From Vicinamibacteria bacterium (lineage in GTDB: Bacteria; Acidobacteriota; Vicinamibacteria; Fen-336), in the NCBI GenBank assembly GCA_035570235.1, contig DATMML010000015.1, positions 62,001-126,000 on the forward strand: a stretch of DNA of 64,000 nt. Reading direction: 5' to 3'. Shown here in pieces: positions 43,350-52,663 of this stretch. The number at the start of each line of letters is the position of its first letter. The first letter of the stretch is position 1. Below the pieces are notes generated by a model. The model saw only the letters and a list, made by a program, of their open reading frames with translations, ran no database searches and was not told where the DNA came from. A program made the position numbers and the translations under genes.

Positions 43350-45551
43350 TCAAGCCAAGTCGGCGGGCTGGATGGGCAGACGCCGAATCCGCTTGCCGGT
43401 AGCGGCGAAGATCGCGTTCCCGACTGCGGCCGCGATCGGAGGCAGCCCCGGCTCCCCGGCTCCGGTCGGGGCTTCGCGGCTGGGCACGATATGCACCTCC
43501 ACCACGGGCATCTCGTTGATGCGCAGCACCTCAAAGTCGTAGAAGTTGTTTTGCTGCACGCGGCCTTCGGCGATGGTGATACCGCCCTTGAGGGCGGCGC
43601 TGAGCCCGTAAACGATCGCGCTCTCCATCTGCGCCCGTACCCCGTCCGGGTTCACCGCCCGCCCGCAGTCCACCGCGCAGACCACGCGGTGGACGCGCAC
43701 GCCGCCGTCCTGGTCCACCGACACCTCCGCCACCTCGGCCACGTAGGTGTCGAATGAGAAGTGGCACGCGAGGCCGCGGCCCCGCCCCGGGGGAAGGGGC
43801 TGGGTCCAGCCCGCGCGCGCGGCCGCCAGCTCCACCACCGCCTTGAGCCGGGAGGTGTTGAGGACGGACTCGTTGTCCGGGGGGAGCCGGATCTGGCGTG
43901 GCTCGGCCAGCAGGCGCCGCCGCAGCTCCAGGGGGTCCACCTTGGCCGCGGCCGCCACCTCGTCCAGGAAGCTCTCGGTGACGAAGCCGTTGATCGAGTG
44001 CTCCACCGACCGCCACCAGGCCACGGGCACTCCGGTGGGCGCGGGTGAGAACTCCACCCGCACACTCGGAAACGCGTAGGGCAGGTTGACGGCGCCCCCG
44101 ATCTCGCTCTCCTCGGGCCGGGCCTGGTCGGGATGCCAAAAGTCACTGATGGAGGTCGAGACCAGCCGGTGCATCCAGGCACGGGGCCGGCCCTCCCCGT
44201 CGAGGGCCGCGCTCAGCCGATGGTAGGCCGCGGGCCGGTAGAAATCGTGCTGGATGTCGTCTTCCCGCGTCCAGACCAGGTGGATGGGGGCGCCCACGGC
44301 CTTCGACACCTGGGCGGCCTCGACCACGAAGTCGGCCTGATACCGCCGGCCGAATCCGCCTCCCATGAGCGTGGTGTGGACGGTGACGGCTTCGGGCTTG
44401 AGCTCGCCGATCTTCGCGATCACGTCCAGCGCCCATTGCGGGCCCTGCGAGGGAACCCAAGCCTCCGCCCGGTCGGCGCGAATGTCCACCGTGCAGTTCA
44501 TAGGCTCCATGGTGGCGTGGGCCTGGAAGGGGAGCTGGTAGACGGCCTCCAGCTTGCGGCCCGCGCCGGCGAGCGCGGCCAAGGCGTCGCCGTCGTTGCG
44601 GACGATCTTGCCGGGCAGCTGCGACAGCTCCTCACACTTCTTGAGCAGCGCGGAGCTGCTCTCAGCGGCGTGGGGTCCCAGGTTCCACTCGATCTTCAAG
44701 GCCTCGCGCCCCTGCATGGCGGCCCAGGTGTTGTCCGCCACCACCGCCACACCACCCGCGCTGTGGGCCCCCTGCGCCACGGGCGGGATCTCCACCACCC
44801 GGCGCACGCCCGGCACGGCCAGGGCGCGGGCGGGGTCGAACTTGGCGGGCCGCCCTCCGAAGACGGGGCAGCGGGCCACGACCGCGAAGAGCATGCCCGG
44901 CACCCGCACGTCGAGGCCATAGCGGGCGCTGCCATCCACCTTGGAGGGGATGTCGGTGCGGGCGAGCGACTCCCCGACGACCACGAACTCGGCGGGGTTC
45001 TTGAGGCTCACCGTCTTGAGATCGGGGACGGGCAGACGGGAAGCGGCGGCCACCAGATCCCGGTAGGGGAGCCGCTTCAGCCGCGGGCCGTGGACCACGG
45101 TCCCCTTCTCCGTCCTGCAGGTGTTGGCGTTCACCTGCCAAGCCGCGGCCGCGGCTTGGACGAGCATGGCCCGGGCCGCCGCCCCCGCCTGGCGCAGGGG
45201 CAGCCAGGAGGTGCGGACGCTGCCGCTGCCCCCGGTCCCGTGGTCGTAGACGGTGGGCTGGGTGGGGGCCTGCTCGACGCGAACGCTTGGCCACTCGACG
45301 TCCAGCTCTTCGGCCAAGATCATGGCCATCGACGTCAGGACGCCTTGGCCCATCTCGGACTTGGCCACGATCAGGGTGACCTCGCCTTCCTTGTCCATCC
45401 GGATCCAGGCGTCGAACGGGTTGGGGGCCTTCCTCTCCTGCGGCCCTTGGGCCCCCAAATCTGCGGAGAAGCGGAAGCCGATGACCAGGGCCGCACCCCC
45501 GCTCACCCCCGCCCTCAAGAAAGTGCGCCGCGACAGACCGGCGGGGGTCAT
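43350..45551 (-). CDS. Molybdopterin-binding subunit of an IorB-type xanthine oxidase family hydroxylase
   Basis: 733 residues. Tat signal SRRTFLRAG at the N-terminus, so the folded enzyme is exported. Then the isoquinoline 1-oxidoreductase beta-type layout: [34 protein letters not shown], a [29 protein letters not shown] domain, [19 protein letters not shown] and [17 protein letters not shown], where the active-site Glu lies. Such enzymes hydroxylate N-heterocycles or oxidise aldehydes. The ATG overlaps the iron-sulfur subunit stop (ATGA). No FAD subunit is present, typical of the two-subunit class. Confidence 0.92.
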   Translation of the reverse strand: MTPAGLSRRTFLRAGVSGGAALVIGFRFSADLGAQGPQERKAPNPFDAWIRMDKEGEVTLIVAKSEMGQGVLTSMAMILAEELDVEWPSVRVEQAPTQPTVYDHGTGGSGSVRTSWLPLRQAGAAARAMLVQAAAAAWQVNANTCRTEKGTVVHGPRLKRLPYRDLVAAASRLPVPDLKTVSLKNPAEFVVVGESLARTDIPSKVDGSARYGLDVRVPGMLFAVVARCPVFGGRPAKFDPARALAVPGVRRVVEIPPVAQGAHSAGGVAVVADNTWAAMQGREALKIEWNLGPHAAESSSALLKKCEELSQLPGKIVRNDGDALAALAGAGRKLEAVYQLPFQAHATMEPMNCTVDIRADRAEAWVPSQGPQWALDVIAKIGELKPEAVTVHTTLMGGGFGRRYQADFVVEAAQVSKAVGAPIHLVWTREDDIQHDFYRPAAYHRLSAALDGEGRPRAWMHRLVSTSISDFWHPDQARPEESEIGGAVNLPYAFPSVRVEFSPAPTGVPVAWWRSVEHSINGFVTESFLDEVAAAAKVDPLELRRRLLAEPRQIRLPPDNESVLNTSRLKAVVELAAARAGWTQPLPPGRGRGLACHFSFDTYVAEVAEVSVDQDGGVRVHRVVCAVDCGRAVNPDGVRAQMESAIVYGLSAALKGGITIAEGRVQQNNFYDFEVLRINEMPVVEVHIVPSREAPTGAGEPGLPPIAAAVGNAIFAATGKRIRRLPIQPADLA

Positions 45552-46018
45552 CGCGCGACTCCCTTGCCCTCCGCGGCCCGGTGGACGGCGCGCCGGATGC
45601 GCTGATAGGTCCCGCAGCGGCAGATGTGCCCGCCCAAGGCGGCGTCGATGTCCTCGTCGGTGGGTTTGGGCTTTCGCGCCAGGAGTTCGGCCGCGGTCAT
45701 CAGCATGCCGGACTGGCAGTAGCCGCACTGCGGCACCTGTTCCGCGATCCAGGCCTGTTGGAGGGGGTGGCTGCGGTCCGGGGATAGACCTTCGATGGTC
45801 GTGATCTTGTGGTCGCCCACGGTTTCTATGGCGGCCATGCACGAGCGTATGGCCTCGCCGTCGACGTGCACGGTGCAGGCCCCGCATTGGGCGACCCCGC
45901 ACCCGAACTTGGTGCCCGTGAGGCTGAGCCCGTCGCGCAGTACCCAGAGCAGGGGCGTGCCCGGCTCCGCCTCCACGCGCCGGCTCTGGCCGTTGACGAT
46001 GAGGGTGTAAGCGGCCAT
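45548..46018 (-). CDS. [2Fe-2S] subunit of an IorA-type hydroxylase
   Basis: 156 residues. Plant-type ferredoxin cluster motif [21 protein letters not shown], then the second cluster domain with [12 protein letters not shown] and CRCGTYQRI. It passes electrons from the molybdenum centre to a cytochrome or other acceptor. It lacks its own signal and would be carried out with the Tat-bearing large subunit. The start is ATG 46018, five bases after GGAGG. Confidence 0.94.
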   Translation of the reverse strand: MAAYTLIVNGQSRRVEAEPGTPLLWVLRDGLSLTGTKFGCGVAQCGACTVHVDGEAIRSCMAAIETVGDHKITTIEGLSPDRSHPLQQAWIAEQVPQCGYCQSGMLMTAAELLARKPKPTDEDIDAALGGHICRCGTYQRIRRAVHRAAEGKGVAR

Positions 46019-46021
46019 GCG

Positions 46022-46035
46022 CACCTCCGGAGGTG
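46022..46035. promoter_or_regulatory. 14-bp palindrome over the iorA ribosome site
   Basis: CACCTCC followed directly by GGAGGTG, perfectly symmetric, containing the GGAGG of the iorA gene. It may be a chance symmetric Shine-Dalgarno or an operator. Confidence 0.3.
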
Positions 46036-46087
46036 AGAAGCGAGCCTAGCATGGCCGGCGGCGGGCGCGAACCGCCCCCCGGCCGGC

Positions 46088-48451
46088 TCAGCCCTGACCG
46101 ACGAGCTCCCGAAACCGGGCCTCGCCGCGCAGGCCCCCCAGCGCGGGCTCGATCCGGGCGCGGGTGATCGTGAAGCGGCGACGCATGGCGGCCGCCTTCT
46201 CCAGGCAATCCAAGGCCTCCCCGGTCTCCCCGCGGAGAGCGTGAATGCAAGCAGCGTAGTAGCGGGTGAAGGGGTCGTCGGCGCCCAGGCGGATCCGCTG
46301 CTCGAAACCCTCGAGGGCGGTCGCGAAGGCCGCGCCCGCCTCCTCCCTCCTCCCCTCGCCCAAAAGGGCAGCGCCCAGCCGCATGTGCAGCTCGATGGAG
46401 GTTCGATTTCGGAGGGCGTGATCGACGCGTTGCATGAAGGCCAGCTCCCGCTGGAAGTGTTGGATGGCCTCGCCGTGTCGGCCCTGGAGAGAGGCCAGGT
46501 GCCCCAGCCGCATGTAGGCGCCCACGATGAGAATCCCCTCCTGACCCGAGAGGAAAGCCTCCTGCAGCTCCACCGCGCGTTGGGCCACGGCCTCCCCCCG
46601 CGCGAACTCGCCGAGCAGGGCCAGGCAGTGCGAGAGCTGGAGGGCCGACCAGCCCGCCTGGGGGTTCCGGACGAGCGCTTTCTCGTAGTACGCCGTCGCC
46701 TCCCGGAAGCGGGCCAGGCCCACGAAGTGGGCCCGGCCCATTGCCCCCAAGGCGCCGGCGTCCTCGGGGTCCAGCTCCAGCGCCCGGCGGATGGCCTGGA
46801 CCCCCTCGTCCTCGCGGCAGAGGGAGACGAGGACGGCGCCCAGCTCGCGCCAGCCGCGGACGAGGCCGGGACGCAGCGCGAGAGCCTTGCGAAAGCTGGC
46901 CAGGGCCCGCTCGTGGAGGGCGGGGATGGCCAAATAGTCGGCTTTGTTGGCGTAGGCCGAGCCCAACTCGAGGTGGGCCCGCGCGTAGGCGGGGTCGAGC
47001 TCCACCGCCCGCTCGAAGAGGAACACCGCCCGGTCCAGCGACTCAAAAGTCTCCACCTGCAGGTTGATGACGCCCTTGGCGAAGGCCTCGTAGGCTTCGA
47101 TGACGCGGGTTTCGTCGGGGCCACGCTCGGCGGGGGCAGGCGTCAGACGCAGGGCGGAAGACAGCTCCCGTGCAATCCGGTCCTGGAGCTCGAAGATCTC
47201 CGAGAGGCGTCCATCGATCTTGACCGTGTGCACGACCAGGCCCGTCTGGACCTCCGTCAGGCGGGCCGTCACCCGCACGGTCTCCCCCGCGCGCTGGAAA
47301 CCGCCCAGCAGGACCCAACGGGCCCCGAGCTCACGCCCCGCGCGCAGGGCCACGCCCTCATCCGCTTCTCCCCCTCCCGCGCCCAGCTTGCGCAGCATCT
47401 CGTGGATGCGCCCGCGGGCCACGACGGTCAAGCCTTCCGCGCTCCTCAGGTCCGCCGTCACCGTCTCCGCGATGCCCGTTCCGAGCCAGTCATCCTCATG
47501 GTTCCTCGTGATGTTGATGAAGCTCATGACGGCCACTGCGGGGGCGCCGGGGGGCAGGGGAGCGGGGGCCGGGAGCGGGCTCCCGTTCCTCACCGCCGAG
47601 AGCTCCGTGCAGACCTCGCGCATGTCCGCCTGCCGCTGGTCCCGGTCCTTGGCCAGCATCCGTAGGAGGATGGCCTCGACCCCGGGCAGCCGAGGATCGG
47701 TCAGGCGGGGGACCAGCGCGGGTGGGTCCCGGCGCAGGATTCCGTCCAGGATCTGGACCGCGTTGGCACCGACGAAGGGCGGATGTCCGGACAGAAGCTC
47801 GTACAGGACGACGCCCAGGGAAAAGATGTCGGCGCGGCCGTCGGTCTCCTGTCCCAGGGCTTGCTCCGGTGCCATGTAGGCCACCGTCCCCGCCAGCTCG
47901 CCCGCCGCCGAGCGGCGGGCGGGATCGCGGCTCCATGTCGACTCGATATCGCCGGCCAGGACCTGCCGGTGGGCGAGGCCGAAATCCAGCACCTTGACCC
48001 GGCCGCTCTCCGTCACCATCACGTTGGACGGCTTCACGTCCCGGTGCACCACCCCCCGGGCGTGGGCTTCGGCCAGGGCCTCCGCTACCTGGCCCACGGT
48101 GTCGAGGATGGCGTCCAAGTCCAGGTCGGGCCGACGGGAGAGCTCGGCCAAGGTGCGGCCGGCCACGTACTCCATGGCGATGAAGGGGACGGGGCCCTCC
48201 CCGCGGTCCAGCTCGTCGACCTCGTAAATGACGGCGATGTTGGGGTGGTTCAGGGCGGAGGCGGCGCGGGCCTCCCGCAACAAGCGGGCGCGCGCCTCCT
48301 CGTCGCGGTGGGCCTCCGGGCGGAGCATCTTCAGAGCCACCGGCCGGCGCAGCCGCAGGTCCTCCGCTCGGTACACTTCGCCCATCCCGCCCTCCCCCAG
48401 GCGCTCCAGCAAGCGGTAGTGGGACGCGATCTCGCCAAGCACAGGGATCAT
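46088..48451 (-). CDS. Ser/Thr protein kinase with TolB-like and TPR domains
   Basis: 787 residues. Hanks kinase domain (~12-290): glycine loop LGEGGMGEVYRAED, VALKML, HRDVKPSNVMV, DFGLAH and MAPEQ. After a proline-rich linker comes a FlgO/TolB-like nucleotide-sensing style domain (~305-440; VAVMSFINITRNHEDDWLGTGIAETVTADL) and then about eight TPR repeats (~455-780). No membrane helix is obvious, so it is cytoplasmic. This architecture is common in Acidobacteriota and Myxococcota. Possible partners include FHA proteins such as the FHA-EAL protein in this window. Confidence 0.92.
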   Translation of the reverse strand: MIPVLGEIASHYRLLERLGEGGMGEVYRAEDLRLRRPVALKMLRPEAHRDEEARARLLREARAASALNHPNIAVIYEVDELDRGEGPVPFIAMEYVAGRTLAELSRRPDLDLDAILDTVGQVAEALAEAHARGVVHRDVKPSNVMVTESGRVKVLDFGLAHRQVLAGDIESTWSRDPARRSAAGELAGTVAYMAPEQALGQETDGRADIFSLGVVLYELLSGHPPFVGANAVQILDGILRRDPPALVPRLTDPRLPGVEAILLRMLAKDRDQRQADMREVCTELSAVRNGSPLPAPAPLPPGAPAVAVMSFINITRNHEDDWLGTGIAETVTADLRSAEGLTVVARGRIHEMLRKLGAGGGEADEGVALRAGRELGARWVLLGGFQRAGETVRVTARLTEVQTGLVVHTVKIDGRLSEIFELQDRIARELSSALRLTPAPAERGPDETRVIEAYEAFAKGVINLQVETFESLDRAVFLFERAVELDPAYARAHLELGSAYANKADYLAIPALHERALASFRKALALRPGLVRGWRELGAVLVSLCREDEGVQAIRRALELDPEDAGALGAMGRAHFVGLARFREATAYYEKALVRNPQAGWSALQLSHCLALLGEFARGEAVAQRAVELQEAFLSGQEGILIVGAYMRLGHLASLQGRHGEAIQHFQRELAFMQRVDHALRNRTSIELHMRLGAALLGEGRREEAGAAFATALEGFEQRIRLGADDPFTRYYAACIHALRGETGEALDCLEKAAAMRRRFTITRARIEPALGGLRGEARFRELVGQG

Positions 48452-48608
48452 TATGGGCCCCGGGGAGCGGGAGCGGAAAGACGCGGCGCGGGGACGGGAA
48501 TCGGCCCGGACCCAGGAGCGGGCAGGCCCTTTTCAGTTTCTCCGGGCGATCGCGGGGGGTTCGGCTTCGATCGCCTTCCGCGGGGCTGCTAATATTCCGG
48601 GCCGCGCC

Positions 48609-49124
48609 ATGCCCTTCGCCTACTACGACCGCCTCTCCGCCCGCGCCCAGGACATCTACCGACGCAGTGACCGCGTCTCCGAGATCCGCCTGCCCCACCC
48701 GGAGGCGCTCCGCGACCTCGTGGCGGGCCTCCGCACGGCCTTGGAGAGCGGCGACGGCAAGGCGGTGGAGGTTGCGGCGGGCTTGCTCGGGCGGGGCCTG
48801 ACCGAGATGTTGGAGGTGCGGCCGGTCGCCGTGCAGGTCCTCCGCGTGCGGCCGAGCTCCAGCGGAGGCGAGCTGCAGGGCCTCTACACGCCCGACCCCC
48901 GTCGTACCCCGCAGATCCAGCTGTGGATGCGCACCGCCCATCACCGCCGGGTGGTGGCCTTCCGCACTTTCCTCCGCACGCTGCTCCACGAGATCGGCCA
49001 TCACCTGGACTACGAGTACCTGAAGCTGGCCGACTCCTTCCATACCGAGGGCTTTTTCCGCCGGGAGTCCAGCCTCTTCACGCAGCTGGTCCCCACCGCT
49101 CCGGCCGGCGGCGCCCCGGTGTAG
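48609..49124 (+). CDS. Putative zinc metalloprotease-like protein (HExxH)
   Basis: 171 residues from ATG 48609. The zinc motif HEIGHHLDYEY lies near residue 132 in FLRTLLHEIGHHLDYEYLKLADSFHTEGFFRRESSLFTQL; the downstream His/Glu could be the third ligand. The first half is helical (RLSARAQDIYRRSDRVSEIRLP). No signal peptide. A TAATAT hexamer sits just upstream. No specific family recognised; protease activity is inference from the motif. Confidence 0.7.
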   Translation: MPFAYYDRLSARAQDIYRRSDRVSEIRLPHPEALRDLVAGLRTALESGDGKAVEVAAGLLGRGLTEMLEVRPVAVQVLRVRPSSSGGELQGLYTPDPRRTPQIQLWMRTAHHRRVVAFRTFLRTLLHEIGHHLDYEYLKLADSFHTEGFFRRESSLFTQLVPTAPAGGAPV

Positions 49125-49146
49125 TCTAGGCTCCGAGGGAACCTGG

Positions 49147-50043
49147 ATGACCCGCCTTGTCGGCCTCGCCTGCGTCATCGTGTTCACCGCCTGCCGGGCA
49201 TCCTCTCCCGGAACGCCCCCGCCCCTGTTCGATTGCCGCGTGGCCGTCGAGCCGCTTTTGGTCAAGCTGAAGGCGAGCGGAGGAGACCCGGGCCGCATCC
49301 TCCGGCCCCGAAGCTCGGCGGACCTCCTGTCGCTAACGAGCGGGAAGCGGTACAAGTTCGCCAGCCTGCGGGACGGCCGGCTCGCGATCGCCCCCCTGCC
49401 GGCGGATGCGGAGGCGAACGAGTACGTCCACCCGGTGCTGGCCGGGGGCACCCCCGTGCGCACCGCGGGAGGACTCTGGGTCGAGCACGACGGCTCGAGC
49501 CTCCGCAAGGTGACGGTGGACCAGGACAGCCGGGCCTATTGCCCCACCGCCGCCAGCTTGTCCGCCGCTCTCGTCGAACTCGCGCGCGTGGGGGTGCCCG
49601 CGGAAATCCTGCGGGTCGAGAATCGGCCCCCCGCCTGTGGGGAGACACCGGCGCCGGAGAGCAGACCCCGCTACGGTGAGCTGATGACGGAGGTGGGCCG
49701 GCGTTTCGAGCTCGCGGGTCGCAGCGTACGCAGCGGGCGCCTGGCCCTGGCCGCATACGAGCTGGGGGAGCTGCAAGAGATCTTCGATGACGATCTCCCC
49801 AAAGCGGCGCCTCCCCGCCGGACCGGGGCTGCGGACCTGCCCGGGGTCGCGGCGGCCTTCCGGCAAACGAACCTGCCCGAGTTGCTGGCCGCGGTCCGCG
49901 CGCGCGACGCTCGCGCTTTCGCGGCCGCCTATGCGCGGGCCGCCGAGACCTGCAACGGCTGCCACCGCGCCAGCGGCCACGAGTTCATCGAGGTTCCGAC
50001 CCTGTCCGGGGCGCCCGTGCCGAGGCTCGATCCGCAGCGGTGA
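49147..50043 (+). CDS. Lipoprotein with a single haem c motif
   Basis: 298 residues. Signal ending in FTACRAS (lipobox-like). The final third is helical and carries one CNGCH haem-binding motif in AAETCNGCHRASGHEFIEVP, with a helix-rich cytochrome c'-like lead (RRFELAGRSVRSGRLALAAYELGELQEIF). The first half is beta-rich and unrecognised. It would be a periplasmic, membrane-tethered electron carrier or sensor. It follows the HExxH gene by 22 bases. Confidence 0.75.
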   Translation: MTRLVGLACVIVFTACRASSPGTPPPLFDCRVAVEPLLVKLKASGGDPGRILRPRSSADLLSLTSGKRYKFASLRDGRLAIAPLPADAEANEYVHPVLAGGTPVRTAGGLWVEHDGSSLRKVTVDQDSRAYCPTAASLSAALVELARVGVPAEILRVENRPPACGETPAPESRPRYGELMTEVGRRFELAGRSVRSGRLALAAYELGELQEIFDDDLPKAAPPRRTGAADLPGVAAAFRQTNLPELLAAVRARDARAFAAAYARAAETCNGCHRASGHEFIEVPTLSGAPVPRLDPQR

Positions 50044-50161
50044 GGATCGAGACCCCGGCGCTGCCCCGGCCCCGACCCCATCCCCAGGGCCGCCCAGGGC
50101 CGCGCGCTCAGGACGCCTCGCCAGGCGCTACAATCGGGCACCGCCAGCGGAGGAAACAGTC

Positions 50162-50485
50162 ATGGCCTACACGTACCACGAGCTGAAGAAGAAGACGATT
50201 GAGGAGCTGCGGGAGATCGCCCAGGGGATTACGCACGACGCTCTGAAGGGCTACACCCAGTTGAACAAGGAGCACCTGCTCCCGGCCCTCTGCACCGCTC
50301 TCGGTATCGATGCCCGTGAGCATCACACGGTCGTGGGCATCGACAAGAGCGCGATCAAGGGGAAGCTCCGTGAGCTCAAGGGCGAGCGCGACAAGGCCCT
50401 AGGTGCGCACGATCATAAGCTGCTCAAGCAGATCCGCCGCCAGATGCACCGCCTCAAGCGCCGGGTCCGCGCGGCCACCGTCTGA
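50162..50485 (+). CDS. Small basic protein with a Rho_N/SAP-like domain
   Basis: 107 residues; ATG preceded by GGAGGAAAC. Residues ~5-50 (HELKKKTIEELREIAQ, then LNKEHLLPALCTALGI) follow the Rho N-terminal helix-extended-helix pattern seen in nucleic-acid-binding proteins. The C-terminal half is strongly basic (KGKLRELKGERDKALGAHDHKLLKQIRRQMHRLKRRVR). Nucleic-acid or ribosome binding is inference. A TACAAT hexamer (50129-50134) lies about 28 bases upstream as a possible -10. Confidence 0.75.
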   Translation: MAYTYHELKKKTIEELREIAQGITHDALKGYTQLNKEHLLPALCTALGIDAREHHTVVGIDKSAIKGKLRELKGERDKALGAHDHKLLKQIRRQMHRLKRRVRAATV

Positions 50486-50583
50486 GGGCTCTCCCCCCCG
50501 CCGCCCGAGGCCAAACCCAGCGCGAGGACTCTGGGTAGGGCCCTCCTCTTGCCGGAGGGCTGGGGGCAAGGGATCATGCGCGC

Positions 50584-52140
50584 GTGGCCACACCTCGCCC
50601 GGACCCGACCTCGGAGGGAGTCCCCCTTGCCCGAGGCCTCCTGGCCGGCCTGAGCACGGCCAAGCTGCTCATCCACGTCCTCCTCGCCAATCGCTATGGC
50701 TACTTCCGCGACGAGCTCTACTTCCTGGATTGCGGCCGGCACCTAGACTGGGGCTACGTCGATCACGCTCCCCTCATCGGCCTCGTGGCCAGGCTCGCCC
50801 TCTTCCTTGGTGGCTCGCTGCCCGCGCTGCGGATCTTTCCCGCGGTGGCGGGGGCGGCGCTGGTGGCCCTGACGGGCTTGATCGCCTGGCGGCTGGGAGG
50901 CGGGCGCTTCGCTCAGGGCCTCGCCGGTCTGGCCGTCATCGTCATGCCCATCTACCTGGGCATCGACAGCATCCTCACCATGAACGCGTTCGAGCCCCTC
51001 TTCTGGATGGGGTGCGTGTATTTGCTGGTCCGCATCATTCAAACCGGGTCATCCCGCTTGTGGATTCCCTTCGGGGTCCTGGCCGGCCTCGGCCTCATGA
51101 ACAAGCATTCGACGGCCTTCTTCCTGCTCGCGGTGGCAATCGGCCTGCTCCTCAGCCCCGAGAGGCGCGAGCTGCGCAGACCGGGGCCTTGGCTGGCTTG
51201 CGCCGTCGCTCTCTTGATCTTCCTCCCCAACCTCTGGTGGCAGGTCCAGCACGGCTTCCCGACCCTCGAGGATCTCCGGAACGTAGCCCGTATCGGCAAG
51301 AACGTCGTGCTGGGGCCGGCGGCGTTTGTGGGCCAGCAGATCCTCATCATCCATCCCGTGCTCATGCCCGTCTGGCTCACCGGGCTGGGTTATCTGCTCC
51401 TCGCTCGGCGGGGCCGGTATCGCGCCCTGGGGGTCGCGTTCGTGGCCTTCTTTCTGATGCTCTTCGCGCTCAAGGGCAAGAACTACTACCTGGCCCCCAT
51501 CTACCCGATGCTTCTTGCCGCGGGGGCGGTGGCCATCGAGGACGGCCTCGCCCGCGGGCCACGCTGGCTCCGCGGCCTCTGGCCGAAGGTCCGCATCGTG
51601 GCCGTGATCCTGGTCGCGGGCGCGGTGACCGCCCCCTTGGTCCTGCCCCTGCTCCCGCCCGAGAAGTACGTCGCCTACCAGACGTGGCTCGGCGTCCGCC
51701 CGCCCCGGACCGAGGTTCACCATGACGGCCCGCTGCCCCAACTCTTCGGCGACCAGTTCGGTTGGGAGGAGCTGACCGTCGAGGTAGCGAGCATTTACGC
51801 CGCCCTTTCCCCGGAGGAGCGCGCGCGCGCAGGCGTCTTTGCGAACAACTACGGAGAGGCGGGCGCCATCGACCTCTTCGGCCCGCGCTACGGGCTACCC
51901 GCCGCCATCAGCGCGCACCAGACCTATTTCTTCTGGGGACCGCGGGGATTCCAGGGAGACGTGCTGATCGTGCTCCAGGATAACCGGCAGAGCCTGGAAA
52001 GGCTCTGCGCGTCCGTGGAGCAGGCGGGCGAGCACTATCACCCCTGGGGTATGGAGGAAGAGAATGGCCCCATCTTCGTCTGCCGCGGCTTGCGCACGCC
52101 GCTGGTCGAGCTCTGGCCCCGGCTCAAGAATTGGAATTAG
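50584..52140 (+). CDS. Glycosyltransferase family 39-like membrane protein
   Basis: 518 residues, GTG start, with about ten membrane helices. The N-terminal periplasmic loop YGYFRDELYFLDCGRHLDWGYVDHAPLIGL holds the acidic residues typical of ArnT/PMT enzymes (DE and the later D-H-P), then LAVIVMPIYLGIDSILTMNAFEPLFW. These enzymes move a sugar from a polyprenyl-phosphate donor to lipid or protein on the outer face of the inner membrane. Acceptor unknown. It converges with the CULT gene, overlapping by four bases at the stops. Confidence 0.87.
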   Translation: MATPRPDPTSEGVPLARGLLAGLSTAKLLIHVLLANRYGYFRDELYFLDCGRHLDWGYVDHAPLIGLVARLALFLGGSLPALRIFPAVAGAALVALTGLIAWRLGGGRFAQGLAGLAVIVMPIYLGIDSILTMNAFEPLFWMGCVYLLVRIIQTGSSRLWIPFGVLAGLGLMNKHSTAFFLLAVAIGLLLSPERRELRRPGPWLACAVALLIFLPNLWWQVQHGFPTLEDLRNVARIGKNVVLGPAAFVGQQILIIHPVLMPVWLTGLGYLLLARRGRYRALGVAFVAFFLMLFALKGKNYYLAPIYPMLLAAGAVAIEDGLARGPRWLRGLWPKVRIVAVILVAGAVTAPLVLPLLPPEKYVAYQTWLGVRPPRTEVHHDGPLPQLFGDQFGWEELTVEVASIYAALSPEERARAGVFANNYGEAGAIDLFGPRYGLPAAISAHQTYFFWGPRGFQGDVLIVLQDNRQSLERLCASVEQAGEHYHPWGMEEENGPIFVCRGLRTPLVELWPRLKNWN

Positions 52141-52478
52141 GGCCTCATCTCCTCCAGGCGGTCAAGGATGAGCCCGTGGAACTGGGAATCCGCTCTGCTG
52201 AAGAGCCAGCCCAGGTGTTCCTGGCAGCGCGGGCAGTGCTCGATCTGCCAACGGTAGGGGGGAAACCAGCTCCAGTACGGGCTCGGCTCTCCGACCGGGA
52301 TCAACCCCTCTGCCCGGGCGAAGCAACCGATGTGGTAGTGGATGCCGGCGGGGTTCACGAACCCGTGCTCGTGCCCGCCCGCCATCTCTATCCGCGCCGC
52401 GTGGGTGGTGACGGGAAACCGGCAGCGGGCGCAGGCCAGGATCCGATCCTCGTCCTTGGCCTCCCCACGACCGGGCAC
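52137..52478 (-). CDS. Cereblon-like CULT domain protein
   Basis: 113 residues as annotated. Zinc ligands are Cys16/Cys19 (CARC) and Cys82/Cys85 (CPRC). Between and after them come HEHGFVNPAGIHYHIGCF, GEPSPYWSWFPPYRW and HLGWLF, placing Trp71, Trp77 and Trp91 where the tri-tryptophan ligand cage of CULT domains lies, and the ending FHGLILDRLEE. This matches the C-terminal domain of cereblon and single-domain bacterial homologues such as the Magnetospirillum protein used as a thalidomide-binding model. The natural ligand in bacteria is not established. GTG 52478 is chosen as start; an earlier GTG at 52661 would add ~61 low-complexity residues. Confidence 0.8.
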   Translation of the reverse strand: MPGRGEAKDEDRILACARCRFPVTTHAARIEMAGGHEHGFVNPAGIHYHIGCFARAEGLIPVGEPSPYWSWFPPYRWQIEHCPRCQEHLGWLFSRADSQFHGLILDRLEEMRP

Positions 52479-52663
52479 CGGTGCGACAGTCTCCGCCCGC
52501 CGGTCGGCTCGCGCCCGAAGGCAAAGGCGCTCCCCAGAGACCGCACCCCGGTCCCACCATTTTGCGGCCGCCCGGCGCGGGTCGCGAAAGGCGGGGTCGA
52601 GTATTGCTTGCGGCGCGCCGGGGAGGGGATGCTGCCCCCTCCCTTCCGCGGCGGCGGCCACGC

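Noticed and set aside
47496-49508. 670-codon open frame on - overlapping the kinase 5' half and upstream genes
   Set aside because: Out of frame with the Hanks kinase domain and crosses two + strand genes; Pro/Gly/Arg-rich shadow.
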